Below are positions 23,374 through 30,469 of a stretch of DNA of 30,469 nt, in pieces; position 1 is the stretch's first letter; every line of letters starts with the position of its first letter. The DNA is from JACKBJ01 sp964549495. GTDB lineage: Bacteria; Chloroflexota; Anaerolineae; Epilineales; Epilineaceae. Both the position numbers and the translations under genes were made by a program. The notes beneath the pieces were generated by a model, which made no database searches, was not told the DNA's origin, and saw only the letters and a program-made list of their open reading frames with translations. The stretch is taken from the NCBI GenBank assembly GCA_964549495.1, contig CAZJWJ010000062.1, positions 1 through 30,469 on the forward strand. The letters run 5' to 3'.

Positions 23374-26300
23374 CGACCGAAGACCAGGAATGGAAGCCAG
23401 ATCGGCGTCTCGGGAAGTTGGGGCGAGGGTGAAGCCGTTTCCGAGCCGCCTGGAGTCCCCGGCGTGACCGCCTGCGTTGCGGTCGACGATGGCAGGGGCG
23501 TCGGCGTCGGCGACGAGCCGAGGTGTTGGAGCAGCCACAGGCGGTCGTCCTCGTTCACCTCGCCGTCCGGCCAGACGTCCAGTCGACCGTTCCAAGCAGG
23601 ACTCGAGCGGAGGCTGCCCAAGCCGGCCTCGAGGAGCTCGAGATCGTCACGATCGACATCCAAATCGCCATCGAGATCGAAGGCGTTCGCGCCGGCGAAG
23701 ACCGGAAAGGTGTTGAGCGTCGGGGACTGCGATCCGATGCCGACGTCCTCCGCCACGATGGCCAGCGGTTGGTTGCTGGTGATGCGCACGTCCGCCAGCT
23801 CGCCCGCTTCGAGGCACCACTCGCGGATCCGGAAGTTCATGCTCTCGGCCGGTGGGATGATGAAGGCTTGGCAGTTGAGGGGCAGCAGCTCGCCCTGGGC
23901 GTCCGTGAAGCGCAGGCCGGCCGTGGCGCAGAAGGGCCCGACGTTCTGGAGGGCCAGGATCGTCGTTTGCCCATCCCGATCCGAATAGACCCTGGGTACC
24001 GCGTAGACATACCCATCACCGGCTTCGCCCGCGCGCGAATGCACGGACTCGGCGCGCGCGATAGCCGCGTAGTCGCTCGTCACGCCGGTGACATCGGCCT
24101 CTGGCCAGGCGCAGTCGCGGCTCGCGCGCCCCGAGATCGGGCCGCCGTAGACCCTCGCCAGGGGTAGCCCGCCGAACCGACGCCCCTCGCGGAAGGCCGT
24201 GCGAAAGGCGCGGAGGTCGGCCGCGCTGCTCGTGGCCCGAACCGATTCGCAGAGCGCTTCGGAGGCGGGCCGCGGGTCACCGGGTCGGATGCCCAATTCG
24301 TCGAGGCTGGTCGTGGTCAGCGAGTAGAGGTCGACCGTATGGACCTCCTCCAGCTGCGAGGCGGAAATGGTCCATTGGCCATTCGGCGCCAAGATCCCGG
24401 AACAGGCGATCGAGATCGGCATGGCCTGTTCGGGCGGGCAGTTGCTGAAGGCAGCCTGAGCGATGACCAGCACCTGGATGCTCTTGACGCCGTCGTTGCG
24501 GACCTCGAGTCCGACGCGGCAGCTGCCCTCGCGCGGGTTGGGCGGATTGGCCGTCGGATCGCCGGGGAGCGACTCGACGTGGCTCGCCAGCGGAAGGTGC
24601 AGCTCGGCCAAGTGCGCCTGCATCGGGCTGCCCTCCGGCGGGCGTGGCCCCCTCGGGAGGGCGGGCTCCTGCGGGCATCGAGGGGGTCGCTGCAACCAGC
24701 CCGCGAGCCACCTGCCCAATGCAGCATCTGCCGGCCGGCCCGCCCTTGCGCCCAACGCGTCTCCGCTGAGCCCGGCGCCTCGCTCGGGACCGGTCCGCTC
24801 GATCGCGACAGCCGCGAGTCCGAGCTCGCTGCCGTCGGCGTGACTCCAATCGGTGGCGCTGACCAACGCGTGGCCGGTGAAGCCATTCGGCAGGGCCGTC
24901 AGGTCTCGCAGGTCCAGGCTCGCACTCGCGCCCGCTTCGAGAGCCAGACAGATCGAGTCCACCAGGCCGTTGGCATCGAAGACCATCACGGCCATCTCGG
25001 TACGACCCTCCGCGATGGCCGCGTTGCCGATCACGATCTCCGAGACGAGGCGCTGGATGTCGGGCGACTCGTAGATCGCTGGAAAGGCCAGTAGGCCGAC
25101 TCCGTCGCCACGCCGCGGATCGGGAAGCAGGGCCTGCTTGAACAGCGATCCGCTGCCGGCCTCGTCGATGCGAAGAAGCTCCGCATGGATCGGCGGTGCA
25201 TCCTGCTGCGGTCGTCCCGCGCGATCCGGCGAGCCGATGAACACAGACTCCGCGCGGCTCTCGAGGACGACCATGCCCTGTCGCGGCCGGCCCGGTCCTG
25301 GATCGAGGCGAGCTTCGATGCGCTGCGCCCCGCCCGCGCAGATCTCTGCCGATCGCCTGTCCAGGACCGCACCCGATGCATCGAGGACGGTCAGGCTGAC
25401 TTGGGACGGGCGATCGGGGTCCAGATTGCGCACGCTGACGATCGTCCGCACCGAATCGTCACCGAGAAGCGTCGGCAGAACCAATCGGCTCGTAGCCGCG
25501 TCCGGTGCTGGCGGCGACGCGATCGGTGATGGCCATCCGGTGCTGCTGGCCAGACCCGACGGGCCGTATTCGTCCAGCATGATGGCCAGCGGCTGATCCG
25601 AGGACAGCACGAGGCCGTCCACCGGCAAGTCGCCACCGCAGTCCGCCAGCGGCAGCCGCAGGCTCGCACCTGCCGCGATCTGGATCTGCCGGCAGAGCTC
25701 GGGCGCCGCGCAGCTGTCGAAGGACGTTGCGTAGACATCGACGGTTGCGCAAGCCCTTCCTGCGTTCTGGATGATCGCCGTCGACCCATAGAGCTCCGCC
25801 GCGGGCGCGGCGCCGTCGACGCGATAGCGATGGGGTGGCGTGGCCTGCCCCGAAGCCGTGATCTCGCTGGCTCCGAGACCTCGATAGCCACTGGTCCAAT
25901 AGACGGGATCGATTCCGATGATCGTGGAGCAGGAGCGCTGGACGCTCACGGCCACCGGGCCACCGCGCGCCTGCTCCATCGGGATCCCGTCGAACTCGCC
26001 CCCGTCTCGGTAGGCGCTTTGGAAGGACCGAAACGTGGCTCGGTCTCCGGCCTCGGCGAGCAGCTGGCAGATCCGGTCTCCGATCAGCCGATCGGTGGCC
26101 ACCGACGGGTCGATGCTCGAAACCGCCTCGCTGCTGAGGTTGTAGAACGCGGCGCTATCGGACTCGCCGCCAAGTTGGTTCGAGTGGATCGTCCAACCGC
26201 GCCCCGGCCGGATGAGGCCGGTGCAGGTAACACGCACCGCGCCCTGCGCATCGCCGCAGTCGGCGTGGCGGGGGAAGGCGACCAGCACGCCCAGGCTCGG

Positions 26301-26573
26301 GCGGAGGCCCAAGTTTTGCACGCCGATCGTCGCGTAGCAGGATTCCTGCAAGGGGCCCAGGCGCAGGGCCGGAAGCCACACCTCGCCATCGATGGCGGTC
26401 CCCGGTGCGGGGTCTGCTTGGCGAGGGGCGGCCGCCACGCGAGCGGTCGCCGTCTGCGATGTCCGGCTCGAGCTGGGGTCGGTCCAGGCTAGCAGGTGGA
26501 GCCGTGCGAAGGCGGCGATCGTCATGATGACGAGAAGGCCTGCGTAGGTGCTGGAGCGTGATGCAAAGGGCAT
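23370..26573 (-). CDS. large secreted protein, internally duplicated, with dockerin-like end
   Basis: A 1067-residue exported protein. Signal segment ~10-30 (YAGLLVIMTIAAFARLHLLAW). Two related modules follow, ~64-340 and ~655-950. Each opens with a hydrophobic x-W/H-L-P motif (GEVWLPALRLG, AELHLPLASHV), then a Cys-bearing beta region (VTCTGLIRPGRGWTIHSNQL / IACSGILAPNGQWTISASQL), FRSFQSAYRDGGEFDGIP / FRTAFREGRRFGGLPLARVYG and a closing SSDQPLAIMLDEYG / TSNQPLAIVAEDVG. A spacer of ~310 residues separates them. Residues ~960-1020 have two EF-hand-like dockerin repeats (DLDGDLDVDRDDLELL, DVWPDGEVNEDDRLWLL). A Thr/Pro/Ser linker follows, and the chain ends PIWLPFLVFGR. Function unknown; cell-surface or adhesive role inferred. 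AAGGAA precedes the start. Confidence 0.82.
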   Translation of the reverse strand: MPFASRSSTYAGLLVIMTIAAFARLHLLAWTDPSSSRTSQTATARVAAAPRQADPAPGTAIDGEVWLPALRLGPLQESCYATIGVQNLGLRPSLGVLVAFPRHADCGDAQGAVRVTCTGLIRPGRGWTIHSNQLGGESDSAAFYNLSSEAVSSIDPSVATDRLIGDRICQLLAEAGDRATFRSFQSAYRDGGEFDGIPMEQARGGPVAVSVQRSCSTIIGIDPVYWTSGYRGLGASEITASGQATPPHRYRVDGAAPAAELYGSTAIIQNAGRACATVDVYATSFDSCAAPELCRQIQIAAGASLRLPLADCGGDLPVDGLVLSSDQPLAIMLDEYGPSGLASSTGWPSPIASPPAPDAATSRLVLPTLLGDDSVRTIVSVRNLDPDRPSQVSLTVLDASGAVLDRRSAEICAGGAQRIEARLDPGPGRPRQGMVVLESRAESVFIGSPDRAGRPQQDAPPIHAELLRIDEAGSGSLFKQALLPDPRRGDGVGLLAFPAIYESPDIQRLVSEIVIGNAAIAEGRTEMAVMVFDANGLVDSICLALEAGASASLDLRDLTALPNGFTGHALVSATDWSHADGSELGLAAVAIERTGPERGAGLSGDALGARAGRPADAALGRWLAGWLQRPPRCPQEPALPRGPRPPEGSPMQAHLAELHLPLASHVESLPGDPTANPPNPREGSCRVGLEVRNDGVKSIQVLVIAQAAFSNCPPEQAMPISIACSGILAPNGQWTISASQLEEVHTVDLYSLTTTSLDELGIRPGDPRPASEALCESVRATSSAADLRAFRTAFREGRRFGGLPLARVYGGPISGRASRDCAWPEADVTGVTSDYAAIARAESVHSRAGEAGDGYVYAVPRVYSDRDGQTTILALQNVGPFCATAGLRFTDAQGELLPLNCQAFIIPPAESMNFRIREWCLEAGELADVRITSNQPLAIVAEDVGIGSQSPTLNTFPVFAGANAFDLDGDLDVDRDDLELLEAGLGSLRSSPAWNGRLDVWPDGEVNEDDRLWLLQHLGSSPTPTPLPSSTATQAVTPGTPGGSETASPSPQLPETPIWLPFLVFGR

Positions 26574-26695
26574 GGAACACTTCCTTAGGGGTGTCGCCCG
26601 GCACCCCCTCGATGAAGGGAGACGGACTGCGGCTCGACCGCTTGGTACCCGAGTGGCGCCGCCGCGTTCCCTGGATTCGACTCGAGTCCTGCGCC

Positions 26696-27715
26696 CTATT
26701 CGTCCAGCACGTGCCGCAGCCGCTGGAGCGCGCCCTCCGTGCCGGCCACCACCAGGATGTTGCCCGCGCGCAGCGGCTCGAAGACCGGGGGCGGTAGCAT
26801 CATCTGCTCGCCGCGCGCGATGGCCATGACCAGCGCATCGTGTCGGCTTAGCTGCAGGTCGGCCAAGGTGCGGCCGATCAGCTGGTCGTGCGGGTCGACG
26901 TGCAGCTGGCCGAAGTCCAGGTTGCCGGCCCGTGGGAGGAGCCGGTTGAGCACGTCCTCGACCACCGGGTTGGTCACGGACAGCGCCAGGTGCAGGGCGC
27001 CCGTGCCGTGGTGGTGCAGCACGTAGTCCGCGCCGGCGTGGTAGAGCTTCTGGATCGACTCGGAGACGTCCGCCCGGGCCGCGATGCGCAGCTTGGGACG
27101 GAGGTTGCGCGCACTGAGCACGATCATCAGGTTGACCGCGTCCGAGCCGGTGACCGCGATCAGGGCGCTGGCGCGCTCGATGCCGGCCCGGATCAGCGTA
27201 TCATCATGCGTCGCGTCGTCCAGGATGAAGAGGTGGCCGGCCTCCAGCACCCAGCTCTCACGCTCGGGATTCAGCTCGACGACCACGAAGGGCAGCGACT
27301 CGTGCTCCAGCTCGCTGGCCACCGCGCGGCCCATGCGCCCGAAACCGCAGAGGATGATGTGGCCCTCGAGCTTGTCGATGCGCGACTGCATGCGCTGCCT
27401 CCCCAGGTAGGTCCAGAAGTATTCGGCGAAGATCAGCTCGGCCACGCTGGTCACCGCCCAGGCGCCCACGAAGACCGCCGAGAGGATCAGCCCGATGGCG
27501 AAGACCTTGATGCCCGGCGCGTCCAAGGGCACCACCTCCTCGTAGCCGACCGTGGAGATGGAGATGACCGTCATCAAGAGGGCGTCGATGGGATTGGCGT
27601 CGCCCATCCACATGAAGCCCAGCGTCCCGATGAGCAGGATCGACAGGAGCGCCGCCACCGCCAGCTGCAGCCGGCGGATGGGGTTGCCCAAGTCGGGCCG
27701 CGCGCGGGGTGTCAT
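26696..27715 (-). CDS. potassium channel with RCK/TrkA domains (MthK-like)
   Basis: A 339-residue K+ channel subunit. Two membrane helices (~16-36 and ~70-90) flank a pore loop with the selectivity filter TVGYEE (residues 55-60). A cytoplasmic RCK domain follows with the Rossmann nucleotide motif IILCGFGRMGRAVASEL (GFGRMG 124-129), then a TrkA_C domain at the end (LIGRTLADLQLSRHDALVMAI). Channels of this kind open on ligand binding (Ca2+ or nucleotide) to the RCK ring. The upstream neighbour on the same strand, 48 bases away, is a universal stress protein, which fits a shared osmotic or energy-stress context (inference). The start gives a short basic N-terminus. Confidence 0.93.
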   Translation of the reverse strand: MTPRARPDLGNPIRRLQLAVAALLSILLIGTLGFMWMGDANPIDALLMTVISISTVGYEEVVPLDAPGIKVFAIGLILSAVFVGAWAVTSVAELIFAEYFWTYLGRQRMQSRIDKLEGHIILCGFGRMGRAVASELEHESLPFVVVELNPERESWVLEAGHLFILDDATHDDTLIRAGIERASALIAVTGSDAVNLMIVLSARNLRPKLRIAARADVSESIQKLYHAGADYVLHHHGTGALHLALSVTNPVVEDVLNRLLPRAGNLDFGQLHVDPHDQLIGRTLADLQLSRHDALVMAIARGEQMMLPPPVFEPLRAGNILVVAGTEGALQRLRHVLDE

Positions 27716-27763
27716 GGCCGGGGATGCTAGGCGAGGCCCCGGCGGCTGGCAAGGCCCGGCCGA

Positions 27764-28669
27764 TCAGCCCTCTTGGCTGCGGATCAACCAGACCGGCACG
27801 TGGGCATGCCGAACGATGTTGTCGGCCACGCTGCCGAAGAGCCAGCGGCCGATGCCCGAGCGGCCGTGGGTGGTCATCATGATCAAGTCCACCTCCTCGT
27901 CCTCGGCCAGCCTCAAGAGGCCCTCGGCCACCGTGCCGGCCGTCACCACCGCCGCCTCGCAGCGCACCGCCAGGCCCCGCTCACGCAGGGGCTCGGCCAG
28001 GCGCTCGAGGTAGTCGCTGACGTGCACCGTCTCCTCGCGCAACAGCGAGGGGATCATGCCGGCGTTCTCCGGGATGACCGTGGTGTAGCCGGGCACCGTC
28101 GGCACCCGCGAGAGCAGCAGCTCGGCGCCGGTGGCCTTGGCCAGGCGCGCGGCCGGCTCCAGGGCCGCTGCCGAGAGCTCCGAGCCGTCCAAGGGCACCA
28201 GGATGCGGCGCTGGGAGACCGGCTCCGGCTCCTGACTGGCCCGCACCAGGTAGACCGGCGCCGGCGAGGAACGCACCAACTTGTCGGCCACGCTGCCCAA
28301 GAGCACGCGCTGCAGGCCGGAGCGGCCGTGGGTGGTCATCACCACCAGGCGGGGCGACTCGGCCTCGATGACGTCGAGCAGGCCGGCGGCCACCGGCACC
28401 GAAGGGATATGCCAGTCGACCGACAGGCCGTCGAAGAGCTCGCGGCCGGCCACCTCCTGAAGGTACTCCTCGGTCTGCCCGCGGGCCTCGGCGGCTTCGA
28501 CCTCGTGCGTGATCCAGATGCCGGCGCTGACCACCGGCACCACCACCGACTCCGGCACGCGGACCAGGGTGACGCCGCAGTCCAGGCTGCGGGCCAGGGC
28601 CGCCGCATGCGGTAGGGCCTGTTCGGCCAGCTCGGATCCGTCCAGGGGGACCAGGATCGATGACTTCAT
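27764..28669 (-). CDS. tandem universal stress protein
   Basis: A 301-residue protein made of two Usp domains (1-~145 and ~155-301). Each starts with an ILVPLDGSEL strand and ends with the ATP-binding G-2x-G-9x-S signature: MTTHGRSGLQRVLLGSVADK and MTTHGRSGIGRWLFGSVADN. Both nucleotide sites therefore look intact, so it is probably an ATP-binding Usp. A GGGAGAAG ribosome site precedes ATG 28669 and overlaps the stop region of the upstream small gene, so the two are likely cotranscribed. It sits between an oxidase locus and a K+ channel, which suggests a role in respiratory or energy stress (inference). Confidence 0.95.
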   Translation of the reverse strand: MKSSILVPLDGSELAEQALPHAAALARSLDCGVTLVRVPESVVVPVVSAGIWITHEVEAAEARGQTEEYLQEVAGRELFDGLSVDWHIPSVPVAAGLLDVIEAESPRLVVMTTHGRSGLQRVLLGSVADKLVRSSPAPVYLVRASQEPEPVSQRRILVPLDGSELSAAALEPAARLAKATGAELLLSRVPTVPGYTTVIPENAGMIPSLLREETVHVSDYLERLAEPLRERGLAVRCEAAVVTAGTVAEGLLRLAEDEEVDLIMMTTHGRSGIGRWLFGSVADNIVRHAHVPVWLIRSQEG

Positions 28670-28679
28670 GCGCTTCTCC

Positions 28680-28910
28680 CTAGGTCGAGAGCAGTCTTGC
28701 CAGACCGCGGATGCAGAAGATCAGGACGAGGCTCGCCGGCAGGCCGACCCTCCAGCCCGGGCCGCCTGCCAGGCCCTCGAGGACATGCGTGATCCAAGCG
28801 TAGACGAAGTAGGACGAGATGCCACCTAGCGCGAAGAGGAGCAGCAGGCGCCGCATGAAGCCCGGCGCCAACTCGTGGCTGCCATCGGCTTCCTCCTCGT
28901 GGGTCGACAT
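28680..28910 (-). CDS. small two-helix membrane protein next to ba3 oxidase
   Basis: A 76-residue protein. The start at 28910 (MSTHEEEADG) is chosen because AGGAG lies about 10 bases upstream, inside the longer frame from 28943. An acidic/His N-terminal tail is followed by two hydrophobic helices: ~21-44 (FMRRLLLLFALGGISSYFVYAW) and ~55-74 (GWRVGLPASLVLIFCIRGLA). It begins 22 bases after the stop of oxidase subunit I and reads in the same direction. Small accessory subunits are common for ba3 and cbb3 oxidases, so an oxidase-associated role is likely from position; the sequence itself matches no family I recognise. Confidence 0.7.
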   Translation of the reverse strand: MSTHEEEADGSHELAPGFMRRLLLLFALGGISSYFVYAWITHVLEGLAGGPGWRVGLPASLVLIFCIRGLARLLST

Positions 28911-28932
28911 CTCGTCCACTCTCCTCGCTCGG

Positions 28933-30469
28933 CTATCCGCCACCGAAGGCGCCCATGTCGCCCGGTGAGACGAAGTTCAAGTCGTAGGTCAGGGCCACCG
29001 GACCGTAGGCGATCAGGATGAGCAGGATGGCCACGCCCACCCAGAGCCTCCAGTTGTCCAGGCCCGGCCAGCTGGTCTCCGCGCCGTAGCGGGCTTCGGC
29101 CACCGGCATGGGGACCTCGGCGCCGACCTTGCCCTTGACCAGGGTCATGATCAGCACCACGAAGAAGAGTACGCCCGAGATGAACATGATCGTGCCGCCC
29201 ACCGCGGTGAGCAGGTGCGACAGCGCCCATTCGGGTAGGTCATAGGTCAGCGCCGAGACCTGGAGCCGGCGCGGCAGGCCTTGCAGACCGCCACGCGACT
29301 GGCCGAAGGAAAAGATGAAGACCCCGATCAGCCAGGTCCAGCTCTGCGCCAGGGCCATCTTCCGGCCCCAGAGCTCGCGGCCGAAGAGGTGCGGGATCAG
29401 CCAGTAGCTGATGCCGAGGAAGGACAGGGCCACCGCCGTGCCGACCGTCAGGTGGAAGTGGCCCGGCACCCAGGCGGTGTTGTGTACCACCCGATTGACG
29501 ATGTAGCTGGCGTTCACCAGGCCGCTCAGGCCGCCGACCATGAAGGCGATCATGGCCAAGAGCTGGGCCGTCACGCTGGGGTCGTTCCAGGGCAGGGCGC
29601 GGATCCAGCCCAAGAGGCCCTTGCCGCCGCGAGCGCGGCCGGCCGCCTCCAGGCACATCATGACGCTGAAGGCGGTGACCATGCTGGGAAAGAAGACGCC
29701 GAAGGTCATCACCAGGTGCAGGGCCTTGATGTCGGCCCGGATGCCCGGATCGGTGTATTGGTGGTGCAGCCCGGTCGGGATGGAGATGACCAGGAAGATC
29801 AGGAAGACCAGCCGCACCAGCCCGTCGCTGGGGATGCGGCCGCCGACCTGCTTGGGGATCATCGTGTACCAGGAGACGTAGGCCGGCAGCAGCCAGAAGT
29901 AGACGATGGCGTGCCCGCTGAACCAGAAGAGGGTGCGCGAGAGCTGCGGATCGGTCTTGGCCACCAAGCCCAGCGACAGCGGCAGCGCCAGGACCAGGAC
30001 CTCGAGCGCCAGACCCAGCGAAGCGATGAACCACATCGCGTAGGTGGCGATGCAGGTGAAGGCCTGCAAGGGGATGCGCTCGTTCGGATGCTCGGCCCGC
30101 CAGCCGCGATAGCTCAGCCAGATGTCGAAGGCCGTCAGCCAGGTGCTGACCAGCACCAGGGTCGCGCCCAGGTAGAAGAGCGTGCTGGCCTGCAGCGGCA
30201 GGTACATCGTGAAGAGCACCGAGGCCTGGTTGGTGATGATGGCCCAGGCGGCCATGACCGAGCCGACCAGGATCAGGAGGAAGGAGCCCTGCACCAAGGG
30301 CGAGATGGCCTTGCGCTCCAGCGACTTGTGGTGCACCAGGGTCATCAGACCGTTGGAGAAGGCGAAGGTGAAGACCAGGGCCAGGAGCACCCCGTGGGCG
30401 GTCAGTCCCTGGTAGTAGTTCTGCTGGAAGGGCAGGAACTGCCAGAGCGTATTCTCGGGTGTCGACACC
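28933..30469 (-). CDS. cbaA: ba3-type cytochrome c oxidase subunit I (5' end cut by window)
   Basis: A 511-residue visible portion of a B-family heme-copper oxidase subunit, reducing O2 to water and pumping protons. It closely follows the Thermus ba3 pattern: YYQGLTAHGVLLALVF (low-spin heme His), LFWFSGHAIVYFWLLPAYV (Cu-B His and the cross-linked Tyr four residues on), ISIPTGLHHQYTDPGI (two Cu-B His) and HNTAWVPGHFHLTVGTAVAL (heme ligands). Compared with Thermus ba3 it lacks roughly the first 55 residues including helix 1, which must lie beyond 30469; the GTG at 30466-30468 is not taken as the start. Subunit II and assembly genes would be expected upstream, outside the window. Downstream on the strand are a small membrane protein and a Usp. 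Confidence 0.95.
   Translation of the reverse strand, partial: VSTPENTLWQFLPFQQNYYQGLTAHGVLLALVFTFAFSNGLMTLVHHKSLERKAISPLVQGSFLLILVGSVMAAWAIITNQASVLFTMYLPLQASTLFYLGATLVLVSTWLTAFDIWLSYRGWRAEHPNERIPLQAFTCIATYAMWFIASLGLALEVLVLALPLSLGLVAKTDPQLSRTLFWFSGHAIVYFWLLPAYVSWYTMIPKQVGGRIPSDGLVRLVFLIFLVISIPTGLHHQYTDPGIRADIKALHLVMTFGVFFPSMVTAFSVMMCLEAAGRARGGKGLLGWIRALPWNDPSVTAQLLAMIAFMVGGLSGLVNASYIVNRVVHNTAWVPGHFHLTVGTAVALSFLGISYWLIPHLFGRELWGRKMALAQSWTWLIGVFIFSFGQSRGGLQGLPRRLQVSALTYDLPEWALSHLLTAVGGTIMFISGVLFFVVLIMTLVKGKVGAEVPMPVAEARYGAETSWPGLDNWRLWVGVAILLILIAYGPVALTYDLNFVSPGDMGAFGGG

Noticed and set aside
30466..30468. GTG as true start of the oxidase gene
   Set aside because: Comparison with the Thermus ba3 subunit shows about 55 N-terminal residues missing, so the gene continues past the window edge.

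Overview
The window is GC-rich, densely coding bacterial DNA with about 25 real genes. No rRNA, tRNA, CRISPR array or intact transposase was recognised. The gene content suggests an uncultured member of the Chloroflexota or a relative. The pointers are a Thermus-like ba3 oxidase, large secreted proteins with dockerin-like and 'h-[YW]-L-P' motifs, ASPIC/UnbV and RnfD-like proteins, and a NAD-type formate dehydrogenase. The taxon is an inference from style and gene families, not from a marker gene.

Layout. 178-1724 (+) holds two membrane proteins around a membrane-anchored clan-CD (caspase/CHAT/C25-like) protein and ends at a strong bidirectional terminator. 1861-2376 (-) is a DinB protein. 2671-5553 (+) holds a His-rich membrane protein, a secreted heme/copper-region-like protein and a NarL-type kinase/regulator pair joined by an ATGA overlap. 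5718-9518 (+) encodes an ASPIC/UnbV (CRTAC1) protein, an RnfD/NqrB-like UnbU protein (ATGA overlap) and a polytopic membrane protein whose 3' end runs into an antisense remnant of a second citrate synthase gene. 9705-12083 (+) is a secreted beta-propeller protein. 12143-14563 (-) carries citrate synthase and an alpha/beta-hydrolase that has lost its catalytic Ser and His. 14709-15383 (+) is a lytic transglycosylase. 15388-16359 (-) is an aldo/keto reductase.

The metabolic centrepiece is 16550-21060 (+). A fused NuoE-NuoF diaphorase subunit is followed by a NuoG-like formate dehydrogenase catalytic subunit. The catalytic subunit is interrupted by an in-frame UGA at 19285-19287, exactly at the catalytic Sec/Cys position. 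A convincing bacterial SECIS hairpin with a GGUCU apical loop follows directly. The two genes would form a soluble, NAD-linked, selenocysteine-containing molybdenum or tungsten formate dehydrogenase.

21140-22797 holds a second DinB protein and a small DUF3592-like membrane protein. That membrane protein is flanked on both sides by ~165-bp nearly palindromic elements. The two elements share an almost identical 46-bp core, while their stems have different sequences that remain complementary. This is the least explained structure in the window. 22798-30469 (-) is a probable long transcription unit: ba3-type oxidase subunit I (cut by the window edge), a small membrane protein, a tandem Usp protein, a K+ channel with RCK domain, a 1067-residue secreted protein with internal duplication and dockerin-like end, and a YdeI-type protein.
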